The position numbers and the translations under genes were made by a program. This document shows, piece by piece, positions 15,360 through 23,993 of a stretch of 64,000 nt of DNA. The DNA comes from CAWAPD01 sp963783865 (lineage in GTDB: Bacteria > Actinomycetota > Thermoleophilia > UBA2241), in NCBI GenBank assembly GCA_963783865.1, contig CAWAPD010000002.1, forward strand, positions 1-64,000. Direction: 5' to 3'. Below the pieces are notes generated by a model, which was not told the origin of the DNA, made no database searches, and saw only the letters and a program-made list of their open reading frames with translations. Each line of letters opens with the position of its first letter. Positions within the stretch are counted from its first letter, which is position 1.

Positions 15360-16667
15360 GTGAAAGCACTGGTAGTGGGGGTCGGCGGAGTCGGCGAATC
15401 GATGGCGACGCTGGCAGCGCGCCGCGACCCGGACGGCGAGATCTTCGAGCGCCTCGTGCTCGCCGACTACGACCTGGCGCGAGCCGAGCGCGTCTCGCAG
15501 CGGCTCGGCGCCGAGCGGTTCCCGCCCGTACAAGTCGACGCGTTCGACGTCGACGGCGTGGCCGCGCTGGCGCGCACCCACGCCGTCGACGTCATCTGCA
15601 ACTTCCTGCCGATGACGGCCAACCTCGCCCTGCTCGACGCGGCGCTCGAGGCCGGGGTCCACTACATCGACACCGCCATCTGCGAGGATCCCACGCCGGC
15701 CGAGACCGGTCGCAAGCGCGAGTTCTGGGACTCGCCCCAGTTCGACTACCACGACCGCTTCGCCGCCGCCGGCCGGCTCGCCCTGACCGGCTTCGGCGTC
15801 GAGCCCGGCATGGCCGACTTCTACGCCCGCTACGCCGCCGACCACTTCTTCGACGAGATCGACGAGATCGGCGTGCGCGACGGCGCCAACCTGGAGATCC
15901 CCGGCTTCAAGGGGATGGCGTTCGGCTTCTCGGTCTGGGCCACGATCGACGAGTGCACCTGCGACGCCATCGTGTGGGAGGCCGGCAAGGGCTGGCGCCG
16001 CGTCCCCGCCTTCAGCGACATGGAGCCGTTCGTGCTGCCCGACGGGATCGGCGAGCAGATGGTCGGCAACGTGGCCCACGACGAGGTCGTGCACATCGGC
16101 CGCAACGCGCACCTGCTCAAGGGCGTGAAGAAGGCGACGTTCAAGTACGCGCTCGGCGACGAGTTCATGCACGGCGTCGACGTGCTCAAGAGCCTCAACC
16201 TGCACAGCAGCGAGCCGGTGCTCGTGAAGGGCCACCCGGTGGCGCCGATCGACCTGGTCTGCGCCGCCGCGCCCGACCCGGCCGAGACCGGCAAGGCGTT
16301 CGTCGGCAAGACGGCGGCCGGCACGTGGGTCAAAGGCCGCCGCGACGGCCTGGAGCGCGAGATCTACCTCTACCAGGTGGCGGACAACCAGGAGACGGTC
16401 GCGACCTACGGCACCCAGGCCGTCGTCTGCCAGACCGCCTTCACGCCGGCGATCGCGCTCGAGCTGCTGGCGACCGGCAAGCTCGCCGGCTACCGCGGCA
16501 ACCCCGAGAGCGGCATGGGCGCCCCCGAGCAGTTCTGCGCCGACCCCTATGTGGCGCTGATGGCGACCTACGGGTTCCCCGGCGGCATCACCGAGATGGA
16601 CTCGGAGTACAAGCGCGCCCAGGAATCGGCGACGCTGACGGCGCCCCTGGCAGCGGGGGCCGACTGA
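15360..16667 (+). CDS. Saccharopine-dehydrogenase-like NAD(P) oxidoreductase (copy A)
   Basis: The 435-residue protein has the Rossmann start VKALVVGVGGVGESMA, the middle part IDTAICEDPT, FGVEPGMADFYARYAA (the GxxPG loop of this clan) and the C-terminal FCADPYVALMA. By its whole layout it resembles L-lysine 6-dehydrogenase and carboxy(nor)spermidine dehydrogenase, which form or break a secondary amine next to a carboxylate. The substrate is not settled; an amino acid or polyamine conjugate is likely. It heads a run with Rieske, cytochrome b and spermidine-dehydrogenase-like genes, and has a paralogue at 38919-40220. The GTG start at 15360 follows GAAGGGAG. Confidence 0.82.
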   Translation: MKALVVGVGGVGESMATLAARRDPDGEIFERLVLADYDLARAERVSQRLGAERFPPVQVDAFDVDGVAALARTHAVDVICNFLPMTANLALLDAALEAGVHYIDTAICEDPTPAETGRKREFWDSPQFDYHDRFAAAGRLALTGFGVEPGMADFYARYAADHFFDEIDEIGVRDGANLEIPGFKGMAFGFSVWATIDECTCDAIVWEAGKGWRRVPAFSDMEPFVLPDGIGEQMVGNVAHDEVVHIGRNAHLLKGVKKATFKYALGDEFMHGVDVLKSLNLHSSEPVLVKGHPVAPIDLVCAAAPDPAETGKAFVGKTAAGTWVKGRRDGLEREIYLYQVADNQETVATYGTQAVVCQTAFTPAIALELLATGKLAGYRGNPESGMGAPEQFCADPYVALMATYGFPGGITEMDSEYKRAQESATLTAPLAAGAD

Positions 16668-16716
16668 GCTAGCATCTGCGCGAGGCGCGAGCCGAGCGCT
16701 CGAGGGGGCGGTCACC

Positions 16717-17301
16717 ATGGAACCGGGTGACGAGAGTCTCAGGCCCAAGGCAGGCGGCGCCGGCGGCGAGGCCGCGCGTCCAGACCCCGCGAGCGAGCCG
16801 GTCACGCGCCGGCGCCTGCTGGTCTGGACGGCCGGCCTCGCCGCCGGAGCCGCAGCGGCCGCGCTCGGCGCCCTCGCCCTGCCGCCGGTCGTGGCCCCCA
16901 TGTTCCGCCGCCAGCGCGTGGGCTGGGCGCCCGTCGGCCGGGTCGACGCGCCCGCTCCCGGGCAGCCCGACCTGTCGATCCCCGGCGCGGTCGTGGCCAC
17001 CACCGTCACCCGCACCGTGACCGACGCCTACCTCCCGCCGGCCCCGCAGAAGACCCCCGTCTTCGTCGTGTGTGGCGGCGGCGGACAGTTCACCGTCCTC
17101 GACGCCCGCTGCACGCACCTCGGCTGTCCCCTGAGCTGGGACCCCGCGTCGAGCTGTTTCCGGTGCGCCTGTCACGGCGGCGTCTTCACCAAGGACGGGC
17201 GCGTGCACGCCGGTCCGCCGCCCCGGCCCCTCGACCGCTACGAGTGGAAGGTGGAGAACGGCGTCCTCTACGTCGGCCGCCTGCGGAAGGGCCAGTCGTG
17301 A
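16717..17301 (+). CDS. Rieske [2Fe-2S] protein of a cytochrome bc-type complex
   Basis: The 194-residue protein carries electrons from quinol to the next acceptor outside the membrane. Both cluster boxes are present: CTHLGC and CACHGG. An N-terminal TRRRLL motif and a single hydrophobic helix (GLAAGAAAAALGALALPPVV) suggest a Tat-exported, anchored protein. It overlaps the cytochrome b gene by four bases (GTGA). The gap to the upstream dehydrogenase gene is 49 nt, so they may be one transcript. Confidence 0.92.
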   Translation: MEPGDESLRPKAGGAGGEAARPDPASEPVTRRRLLVWTAGLAAGAAAAALGALALPPVVAPMFRRQRVGWAPVGRVDAPAPGQPDLSIPGAVVATTVTRTVTDAYLPPAPQKTPVFVVCGGGGQFTVLDARCTHLGCPLSWDPASSCFRCACHGGVFTKDGRVHAGPPPRPLDRYEWKVENGVLYVGRLRKGQS

Positions 17302-17978
17302 GCGCCCCGGCGCACACCGAGCGCAGGCGCTTGCCGCGAGGCCTGGAGGCCATCGACGAGCGCCTCGAGCTACGGGGTCCGGTGGCGAAGGTGCTGGACA
17401 AGCCGCTGCCCGAGGGCATCACCTGGTACCACTGCTTCGGCGGCATGACCTTCTTCACGTTCGTCGTGCTGGTCGTCACCGGCGTGGTCCTGGCCTTCTT
17501 CTACGTGCCGTCGCCCGACCACGCCCGGGCCTCGGTCGCCTGGATCGACGGCTCGCTGCCGCTCGGCGCGCTGGTGCGCAACCTGCACCGCTGGAGCGCC
17601 TACGCGATGGTCGTCCTCGTCGTCTGCCACATGGTGAGGGTCTTCGTCCACGGCGCCTACCGCAAGCCCCGCGAGCTCAACTGGGTCGTGGGCGTGGTCA
17701 TGCTCGTCACGGTGCTGGCGTTCGGCTTCACCGGCTACCTGCTGCCCTGGGACCAGAAGGCCTACTGGGCGACCAACGTCGGCATCAACATGGCCGGCTC
17801 GGTCCCCCTGGTCGGGCCCCACCTCGCCGACCTGCTGCGCGGCGGCGCCGAGCTGGGCGCGCTCACGCTGCTGCGCTTCTATGCCCTGCACGTCTTCGTC
17901 CTGCCGGCGATCCTCGTCGCGGGCCTGGCGCTCCACTTCGCGATGGTCCGCCGCCAGGGCATCGCCACGCCACAATGA
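17298..17978 (+). CDS. Cytochrome b, N-terminal (heme-binding) subunit
   Basis: The 226-residue protein is the cytochrome b6-like half of a bc complex. Helix 2 carries LHRWSAYAMVVLVVCHMVRV and helix 4 ALHVFVLPAILVAGLALH; their paired His residues bind hemes bL and bH. TGYLLPWDQKAYWATNVG after helix 3 is the usual Qo-site loop. The split into two genes is as in b6f-type and several Gram-positive complexes. The start GTG overlaps the Rieske stop; the end overlaps the next start (ATGA). Confidence 0.92.
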   Translation: MSAPAHTERRRLPRGLEAIDERLELRGPVAKVLDKPLPEGITWYHCFGGMTFFTFVVLVVTGVVLAFFYVPSPDHARASVAWIDGSLPLGALVRNLHRWSAYAMVVLVVCHMVRVFVHGAYRKPRELNWVVGVVMLVTVLAFGFTGYLLPWDQKAYWATNVGINMAGSVPLVGPHLADLLRGGAELGALTLLRFYALHVFVLPAILVAGLALHFAMVRRQGIATPQ

Positions 17979-18547
17979 GCGCGCTCGACGCCGACCAGGT
18001 GGAGACGACGACCGTGGCGTCACCGCGGCCCGTCCGGCGCTTCTTCCCCGACCTCTTCGCGATCGAGGCGCTCGTGGCCCTGGCGATGCTTGCCGCCCTG
18101 GTCGTGGTGTCGGCGCTGACCCACGCCTCTCTGGAGGCGACGGCCAGCCGGGAGGCAGCCGGCTACGCGCCGCGGCCGGAGTGGTATTTCCTCTGGCTGT
18201 TCCAGCTGCTGAAGTACTTCAAGGGAAGCCTGGAGGTCGTGGGCACGACCCTCGTGCCGGTCGTGCTCATCGCGCTGCTCCTTGCCGTGCCGTTCATCGA
18301 CCGCCGGCCGCCGAGGACCAGGCGACTGACCGGCCGCACGCGGCCGGTCAGGATCGCCCCGCGGATCGTCGCGGCGCTGTTCGTCGCCGTGCTGCTCACC
18401 CTGACCATCGCCGCCGCGGCCTCGGAGCAACGGGGGCCGATCCCGCACCCGCTGCCCGTGCCGACCTGGCCGCCGCGATCGGGTGCGCAGGTGCGGGAGG
18501 CGCCACCGCCGCCACTGGCGGAGAGGACCCATGTTCGAGCCTCCTGA
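17975..18547 (+). CDS. Cytochrome b, C-terminal (subunit IV-like) subunit
   Basis: The 190-residue protein contains the quinol-site motif PEWY (RPEWYFLWLFQLLKYFKG) and three hydrophobic helices, as in subunit IV of cytochrome b6f. With the previous gene it makes the full cytochrome b core. No cytochrome c gene follows, so the electron acceptor of this complex is not encoded here. Its end overlaps the start of the flavoprotein gene by 17 nt. Confidence 0.9.
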   Translation: MSALDADQVETTTVASPRPVRRFFPDLFAIEALVALAMLAALVVVSALTHASLEATASREAAGYAPRPEWYFLWLFQLLKYFKGSLEVVGTTLVPVVLIALLLAVPFIDRRPPRTRRLTGRTRPVRIAPRIVAALFVAVLLTLTIAAAASEQRGPIPHPLPVPTWPPRSGAQVREAPPPPLAERTHVRAS

Positions 18548-20504
18548 TCGCAGCCGCGACCACGAGCTCGGCATGGACCGCGAGATCACGCGCCGCGACT
18601 TCCTGGACGGCGTCGCCCTGACCATCGGCGGTGTGATGCTGGCCGGCTCGGCGGCCGGCGGGCTGGCGACCGCGCTCGGCGGCTGCGGGGACGGCACGCC
18701 GGCCCTGCAGACGCCGAGCGTGGCCGCCTACCCGCCGGCCCTCACCGACCTGCAGGGGCAGACCGACGCGGCGCGGACGGTCCCCCACCTGCTCAGGGAC
18801 GGCATCTTCTGGGACCAGGCCGGCCGCCCCGAGGCCACCGGCGAGACCTACGACCTGGTCGTCGTCGGCGCCGGCATCAGCGGCCTCTCGGCCGCGTACC
18901 TGTACGCGCAGGCCGACCCCGGCGCCCGCATCCTGGTGCTCGATACCCAGGACGACTTCGGCGGCCACGCGAAGCGCAACGAGTTCGAGCACATCCCCGG
19001 GCGCCGCGCGCCGCTCATCGGCTACGGCGGCACCGAGAGCATCGACTCCCCCTCGGTCTACAGCCCGCAGGCGCTGGCCGTGCTCGAGGGCATCGGCATC
19101 GCGCTGCAGCGGTTCCGCCGCCACTTCGACGACAGCTTCTGGGCCGGCCTCGGCACGATGTGGTTCTTCGACAAGGAGACGTGGGGCCGCGACCACACGG
19201 TGGTCAAGACATGGCGCAAGTCCACGCGCGAGGCCCTGCGCGACGCCCCCATGGCCGAGCAGGCCAAGCGCGACCTGGTGATGCTGAGCGAGGCCCCCAA
19301 GGACTGGCTGCCGGGCATGTCGCAGGAGGCCAAGAAGCGGAAGCTGAGCGAGCTCACCTACACGCACTACCTCGCGGACGTCGTCAAGGTCCACCCCGAC
19401 GTCCTGAAGTTCCTGCAGAACCGGCCGCGCGACTACTGGGGCTACGGCGCCGACGCCCTGGGCGCGATCGACGCCTGGGCCGACGGCCACCCGGGCTTCG
19501 ACGGGCTCGGTCTGAGCTGGGCAAAGCCCTACCGGGCCAACACCCAGTCGGAGAAGCTCATGTGGGACGCGACCGACCCGTACATCTACCACTTTCCCGA
19601 GGGCAACGCCGGCATCGCCCGCCTGCTCGTGCGGGCGCTGGTCCCTGACGCGCTGCCCGGCCACACGATGGAGGACGAGGTGCTCGCGCACCTCGACTAC
19701 TCGCGGCTCGACCGCGCCGGCGCGCCCGTGCGCATCCGCCTGGCGAGCCCGGTCGTGCGGGTGCGCAACGTGGGCGAGCCGGCGAACGCCACCGGGGTCG
19801 AGGTGACCTACGCGCGGGACGGCCGCCTGCACACCGTCACCGCCAAGGGCGCCGTGATGGCCTGCTGGTACTCGATGGCGCCGTACATCGTCGACGGGCT
19901 GCCCGAGATCCAGAAGACCGCGGGCCGTTTCATGACCCATATCCCGCTGGTCTACGCCGACATCCTGCTGGGCGACCGGCTCGCGTTCCAGCGCCTGAAG
20001 ATGGCCGAGGCGATCACCATCAACCCCGACAGCATGTGGGTCGACTACTTCACCGACTTCCCCGTGAGCATGGACGGCTACCACTACCCGATGGACTACT
20101 CCCAGGCGGGCCTGGTGCATCTGACCGGTACGCTCTGCGTGCGCGGCATGTCGCCGCGGGACGGCTCGCGGGTCGGACGCGAGGCGCTCGACCAGATGCC
20201 GTTCGCCGACATCGAACGGGGCATCCGCGACCTGATGGCGCGGACGCTGGGCGGCGGCGGCTTCGACCCCGCCCGCGACATCCGCGCGATCACCGTCAAC
20301 CGCTGGGCGCACGGCTACTCGAACGAGTACGCCTCGCCCTGGGACAACGCCTTCTACCCCGACGGCCCGCTGCCCGGCGAGGTCGCGGCGCGGCCGTTCG
20401 GCCGCATCACGTTCGCGGGGACCGACCGCTCGTCGCGCGCCTACACCGACGCGGCGATCGACGCGGCGTACACCGCGGTGAACGAACTCAGGGAGAGGAT
20501 GTAG
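18531..20504 (+). CDS. Tat-type FAD amine dehydrogenase, spermidine dehydrogenase-like
   Basis: The 657-residue flavoprotein starts with a twin-arginine signal (ITRRDFLDGVALTIGG). The FAD motif DLVVVGAGISGLSAAYLY follows, with DDFGGHAKRNEF. The end GRITFAGTDRSSRAYTDAAI is typical of the amine-oxidase/protoporphyrinogen-oxidase fold. Overall it looks like SpdH of Pseudomonas and Serratia, which cleaves spermidine outside the cytoplasm and passes electrons to the respiratory chain. The genes just before it encode a Rieske/cytochrome b pair, overlapping by 17 nt, so electrons may enter there. The exact amine is not proven. GGAGAGGACCC precedes the ATG; stop TAG. Confidence 0.85.
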   Translation: MFEPPDRSRDHELGMDREITRRDFLDGVALTIGGVMLAGSAAGGLATALGGCGDGTPALQTPSVAAYPPALTDLQGQTDAARTVPHLLRDGIFWDQAGRPEATGETYDLVVVGAGISGLSAAYLYAQADPGARILVLDTQDDFGGHAKRNEFEHIPGRRAPLIGYGGTESIDSPSVYSPQALAVLEGIGIALQRFRRHFDDSFWAGLGTMWFFDKETWGRDHTVVKTWRKSTREALRDAPMAEQAKRDLVMLSEAPKDWLPGMSQEAKKRKLSELTYTHYLADVVKVHPDVLKFLQNRPRDYWGYGADALGAIDAWADGHPGFDGLGLSWAKPYRANTQSEKLMWDATDPYIYHFPEGNAGIARLLVRALVPDALPGHTMEDEVLAHLDYSRLDRAGAPVRIRLASPVVRVRNVGEPANATGVEVTYARDGRLHTVTAKGAVMACWYSMAPYIVDGLPEIQKTAGRFMTHIPLVYADILLGDRLAFQRLKMAEAITINPDSMWVDYFTDFPVSMDGYHYPMDYSQAGLVHLTGTLCVRGMSPRDGSRVGREALDQMPFADIERGIRDLMARTLGGGGFDPARDIRAITVNRWAHGYSNEYASPWDNAFYPDGPLPGEVAARPFGRITFAGTDRSSRAYTDAAIDAAYTAVNELRERM

Positions 20505-20510
20505 CGAGGC

Positions 20511-20550
20511 GGGGGCGGGGCGGCGGGCGGACGCCCGCCGCCCCGCCCCC
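20511..20550. terminator. Perfect GC hairpin between convergent genes
   Basis: Arms of 19 bp (from GGGGGCGGGGCGGCGG) with a 2-nt loop start 6 bases after the flavoprotein stop. They also serve the minus-strand gene ending at 20563. I read it as a bidirectional terminator. Confidence 0.65.
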
Positions 20551-20562
20551 TCACCCGCCGAG

Positions 20563-20892
20563 TTACACGAGCAGCGACGGTACGAAGAAGAGGATCACAC
20601 AGACGCCGAAGGCGAGGTCGGGCGCCAGTTCGCCGGGCGACGCCGACATCGCGCGCGTGGGATTGCCGAGCGGGCGCATCACGCGTACCAGCATGCCGGT
20701 CGCGATGAGCACGCCGACGAGCGTGCCGAAGATGCCGCCGATCGTCAGGAGCAGGCCGCCGATGGGTGCGAGGTCGCCGGTGGCGTGCGCGAGCAGCAGC
20801 GCCCAGGCGATGCCCAGCGCGAGCGCGACCGCCCAGACGATCGCGCGGGCGCGGGTGAACACGTGCTTGCGGGGGCGAGTCACAGCCGGCAT
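20563..20892 (-). CDS. Small membrane protein of unknown function
   Basis: The 109-residue protein has a basic start (MPAVTRPRKHVFTRARA) and three hydrophobic helices (IVWAVALALGIAWALLL, GGLLLTIGGIFGTLVGVLI, LAFGVCVILFFVPSLLV). It lies 9 nt after the thrS stop on the same strand, so it is probably co-transcribed. I recognise no family. Stop TAA. Confidence 0.65.
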   Translation of the reverse strand: MPAVTRPRKHVFTRARAIVWAVALALGIAWALLLAHATGDLAPIGGLLLTIGGIFGTLVGVLIATGMLVRVMRPLGNPTRAMSASPGELAPDLAFGVCVILFFVPSLLV

Positions 20893-20901
20893 CGGACCCG
20901 C

Positions 20902-22960
20902 CTAGGCCTTCTCCGGCAGCCGCCGCTCGCGCAGCTCGTCGAGCAGGTGGGTGATGAAGTCGGCGAGCGGACGCGAGCCCTTGTCGTCGCCGCGTTCGCG
21001 CATGCTCACGGCGCCGCCTTCGGCCTCGCGGTCGCCGACCACGAGCAGGTAGGGCACCTTCTGCAGCTGACCGTCGCGGATCCTCTTCCCCACGCTCTCC
21101 GAGCGGTCGTCGACGTCGGCGTGCACGGTCAGCCGCTCCTCGGCCGCCGCGTCGCGGATCGCGCGCAGCACGCCGGCGGCGTAGTCGCCGTGCCGGTCGC
21201 TGATCGGCAGCACCAGCACCTGCTGCGGCGCCAGCCAGGTCGGCAGGTTGCCGCCGTAGTGCTCGAGCAGGATCGCCATGAAGCGCTCGATGGCGCCGAG
21301 CATGGCGCGGTGGATCATCACCGGCCGGTGCTCCTCGTTGTCGGCCCCGGTGTAGCTGATGTCGAGGCGCTCGGGCATGGCGAAGTCGACCTGGATGGTG
21401 CCGCACTGCCAGCTCCGTCCCATCACGTCGCGGATGTGGAAGTCGATCTTGGGACCGTAGAAGGCGCCGTCGCCGGGGTTGAGCTGGTAGTCGATCTTCT
21501 CGTTGTCGAGCACGTGCTGCAGCGCGCCCTCGGCGGTCGCCCACATCTCGCCGGAGCCGATCGACTTCTCGGGCCGGGTCGAGAGCTCGATGCGCACATC
21601 GGCGTCCTTGAAGCCGAAGTCGGCGTAGATGTGCAGCATGAAGCGGACCACGTCGCGGACTTCATCTTCGAGCTGCTCGGGGGTGCAGTAGATGTGGGCG
21701 TCGTCCTGGGTGAAGTAGCGCACGCGGAAGAGGCCGTGGAGCACGCCGCTCATCTCGTGGCGGTGCACCTGGCCGAGCTCGGCCAGGCGCAGCGGCAGGT
21801 CGCGGTAGCTGCGGCGGCGCGACTTGTAGATGAGCAGGCCGCCGGGGCAGTTCATCGGCTTGACGGCGTACTGCAGCCCGTCGATCTCGGTGAAGTACAT
21901 GTTCTCTTTGTAGTTGTCCCAGTGGCCGGAGCGCTCCCAGAGCTCGCGGTTGAGGATCATCGGGGTGCGCAGCTCCTCGTAGCCGGCGCGGACGTGCTCG
22001 TCGCGCCAGTAGTCGATCATCGCGTTCCAGATGCGCATGCCCTTGGGATGGAAGAACGGGAAGCCGGGGCCCTCCTCGTGGAAGCTGAACAGGTCGAGGT
22101 CGCGGCCGATGCGGCGGTGGTCGCGCTGGCGGGCCATCTCGAGTGCCTCGAGATGGCCCGCCAGCTCCTCCTTGGTCGCCCACGCGGTCCCGTAGATGCG
22201 GGTGAGCTGGGCGTTGTGCTCGTCGCCGCGCCAGTAGGCGCCGGCCAGCGAGGTGAGCTTGAAGGTGCCCTTGCCGAGGCGGCCGGTGCTGGGCACGTGC
22301 GGGCCGCGGCAGAGGTCGGTGAACTCGCCCTGGGTGTAGATGCTGATGGTGGGGATGGGCTCGCCCTCGGCTTCGGCGCCCGAGACGAGGTCCTCGATCA
22401 GCTCGACCTTGAAGGTCTGGTCGAGGCCGGTCGGCAAGGCGCTGGCCGACTTGCCGGCTGCGCCGGCACCGAACACGGCCAGCGCCTCGTCGACCGGCAC
22501 CTCGTAGCGGGCGACGGCCTCGTTCTCGGCCACGATCCGGGCCATCTCCTCTTCGATGCGCGGGAAGTCGGCGTCGCTGATCGGCTCGGCGAAGCGGAAG
22601 TCGTAGTAGAAGCCGTTCTCGATGGTCGGCCCGATCGAGTACTGGGTGCCGGGCCAGAGCCGCAGGACGGCCTGGGCCATGGTGTGTGCCGCCGAGTGGC
22701 GGATGACGTCGAGGCCCTCAGGACTGGTGGCGGTGACGATGGCGACCCGGTCGCCCTCGGCGAGCTGGTGGCTCAGGTCGACGAGGCGGGGCTCGGCGCC
22801 GTCTCCGCCGGAGCCGGGGGCTGCGACTGAGGCCGCGACTGAGGCCGCGACAGCGGCTTTCGCCAGTCGCGGCCCGATCGCCTGGGCGGCGTCGAGCGCG
22901 GTCGCGCCGTCGGGCGAGTTCGAGCGGGGAGCCGTCGGGCAGGGTGACGTGGAGGGGCAT
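20902..22960 (-). CDS. thrS: Threonyl-tRNA synthetase (frameshift near the 5' end)
   Basis: ThrRS charges tRNA-Thr and edits Ser. The domains are in order: N-terminal TGS, the editing domain (HSAAHTMAQAVLRLWP; the zinc-like HxxxH), the class II core (PMNCPGG motif with the zinc Cys; RVRYFTQDDAHIYC; GDGAFYGPKIDF) and the anticodon-binding end. The first 15 codons from the ATG at 22958-22960 (MPLHVTLPDGSPLEL) are in another frame than the rest (PDGATALDAAQAIG). One extra base at about 22913-22916 explains this. As the gene should be essential, a base error is more likely than loss. An Ala-rich insert (AASVAASVAAPGSGGDGAE) interrupts the TGS domain. RBS AAAGGA. Confidence 0.92.
22126..22164. repeat. 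Perfect intragenic inverted repeat in thrS
   Basis: Arms of 18 bp (CTGGCGGGCCATCTCGAG and its complement) with a TGC loop lie inside the thrS coding sequence, over the region encoding AGHLEALEMARQ. Confidence 0.8.
22873..22902. repeat. 30-bp direct repeat, copy 1 (inside thrS)
   Basis: These 30 bases, which encode TALDAAQAIG in thrS, recur exactly and in the same orientation at 25908-25937. The copy starts CCCGATCGCCTGGG. The thrS frameshift lies about 12 bases to its right. Confidence 0.8.
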
Positions 22961-23067
22961 GTGCGCACCGGTCCTTTGCGTTCGCGCCCGCGCACGCTGC
23001 GGGGGCTGTTGACCGGGAGAGTGTACCCGAGCAGGCGGGAAGGCGTCGAGTGCGGGCGTCAGACCCC

Positions 23068-23448
23068 TCAGGCGCTGGCAACCGGGATGTAGCTGACGCC
23101 TTCGATGCCTGCGAAATGCGCATCTTGAGTGAGCAGCGTCGCGCCGAATGTCTTCGCGGTCGCGAGCATGACGCTGTCGGCCAATGGCAGCCGAAGTGAA
23201 AGGCTGATGCGCGCCGAGTCCAGCGCCACTGCGGCATTGAGGCCGGCCACGAGCGCCCGTTGCATGAACGCGACCTTGCGAAAGGCCTCTTCTTCGCCCC
23301 GCTGCTGAGCAACACGCTTGAAGACCTCGTAGATCCCGAGCGTTGGCACTACGAGCTCGTCCGCGGCCTCAATCGCCGGCGCAAAGAAGTCGGCGTTGGC
23401 GCCGTCCGCGAAATACTCCAGCCAGCCGCATGAATCGACGACGTTCAC
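23068..23448 (-). CDS. PIN-domain toxin (VapC family)
   Basis: The 126-residue protein has the PIN pattern: MNVVDSCGWLEYF (Asp), TLGIYEVFKRV (Glu), RLPLADSVMLATAK (Asp), LLTQDAHF (Asp). These acids form the metal site of the RNase. The GTG start overlaps the antitoxin stop. It lies between thrS and the antitoxin, all on the minus strand. Confidence 0.88.
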   Translation of the reverse strand: MNVVDSCGWLEYFADGANADFFAPAIEAADELVVPTLGIYEVFKRVAQQRGEEEAFRKVAFMQRALVAGLNAAVALDSARISLSLRLPLADSVMLATAKTFGATLLTQDAHFAGIEGVSYIPVASA

Positions 23449-23819
23449 ACTCTGTCGTCCTCTCTCGGCACATCGGTCTTGATGCCTCTCAAAGACCCTC
23501 GCACATCGGGCGACGTCTCCACCGCTTGTCGGGACACCCTCGCCAGCAGTTCGGTAAGGATCTTGTCCTTCACCTCGGCATTCGGGGTCACACGCCCCGC
23601 AGCGATGCCTCGTTCGGCCTCAGCGAGGTCGTACAGGAGCTCGACTTGCTCCTGCACGTCGGCGAACTCGCGCACGTCGAGGACCACGGCGATGCCGCGG
23701 CCGTTCTGGGTGAGCAGCAGCGGCCGGCCGGTCTCGGTGACCTGCTGGATGAAGGCCGACATGCCGGCCCGGAACTCCGAGAGGGAGCGGACGTCCTGGT
23801 CAAGCCTGATCGGTTTCAT
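23445..23819 (-). CDS. Phd/YefM-type antitoxin
   Basis: The 124-residue protein begins MKPIRLDQDVRSLSEFRAGM and continues FIQQVTETGRPLLLTQNGRGIAVVLDV, the classic Phd/YefM fold. The C-terminus (VSRQAVETSPDVRGSLRGI) is a likely toxin-binding tail. The four-base overlap with the PIN gene supports a type II pair. Upstream, a GTACGA/TCGTAC inverted pair around 23831-23858 may be the operator. Confidence 0.85.
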   Translation of the reverse strand: MKPIRLDQDVRSLSEFRAGMSAFIQQVTETGRPLLLTQNGRGIAVVLDVREFADVQEQVELLYDLAEAERGIAAGRVTPNAEVKDKILTELLARVSRQAVETSPDVRGSLRGIKTDVPREDDRV

Positions 23820-23924
23820 GGCGCTCTCCATGTACGAGGAACTGTACGCGTCATCGTACCCGATAGCAGGCCGATTTTGATACAGAAAGGGTGACAACTG
23901 GACGGCTCAGTGGGGCGACGATGA

Positions 23925-23960
23925 GGGGCGGGGGAAGGGCCTCAGCCCTTCCCCCGCCCC
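23925..23960. terminator. Perfect GC hairpin
   Basis: Arms of 16 bp (GGGGCGGGGGAAGGGC) with a CTCA loop lie 33 bases behind the stop of the minus-strand gene at 23994. No T tract follows. It probably ends the sigma/anti-sigma transcript. Confidence 0.6.
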
Positions 23961-23993
23961 CGATACCGTACAGGCGGCTGGTGTGGCCGGCGT

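Noticed and set aside
22815..22870. Short repeated GACTGAGGCCGC units near the thrS start as a mobile or regulatory repeat
   Set aside because: It is a two-to-three-unit repeat inside the Ala-rich insertion of the TGS domain and is better explained as slippage within coding sequence.
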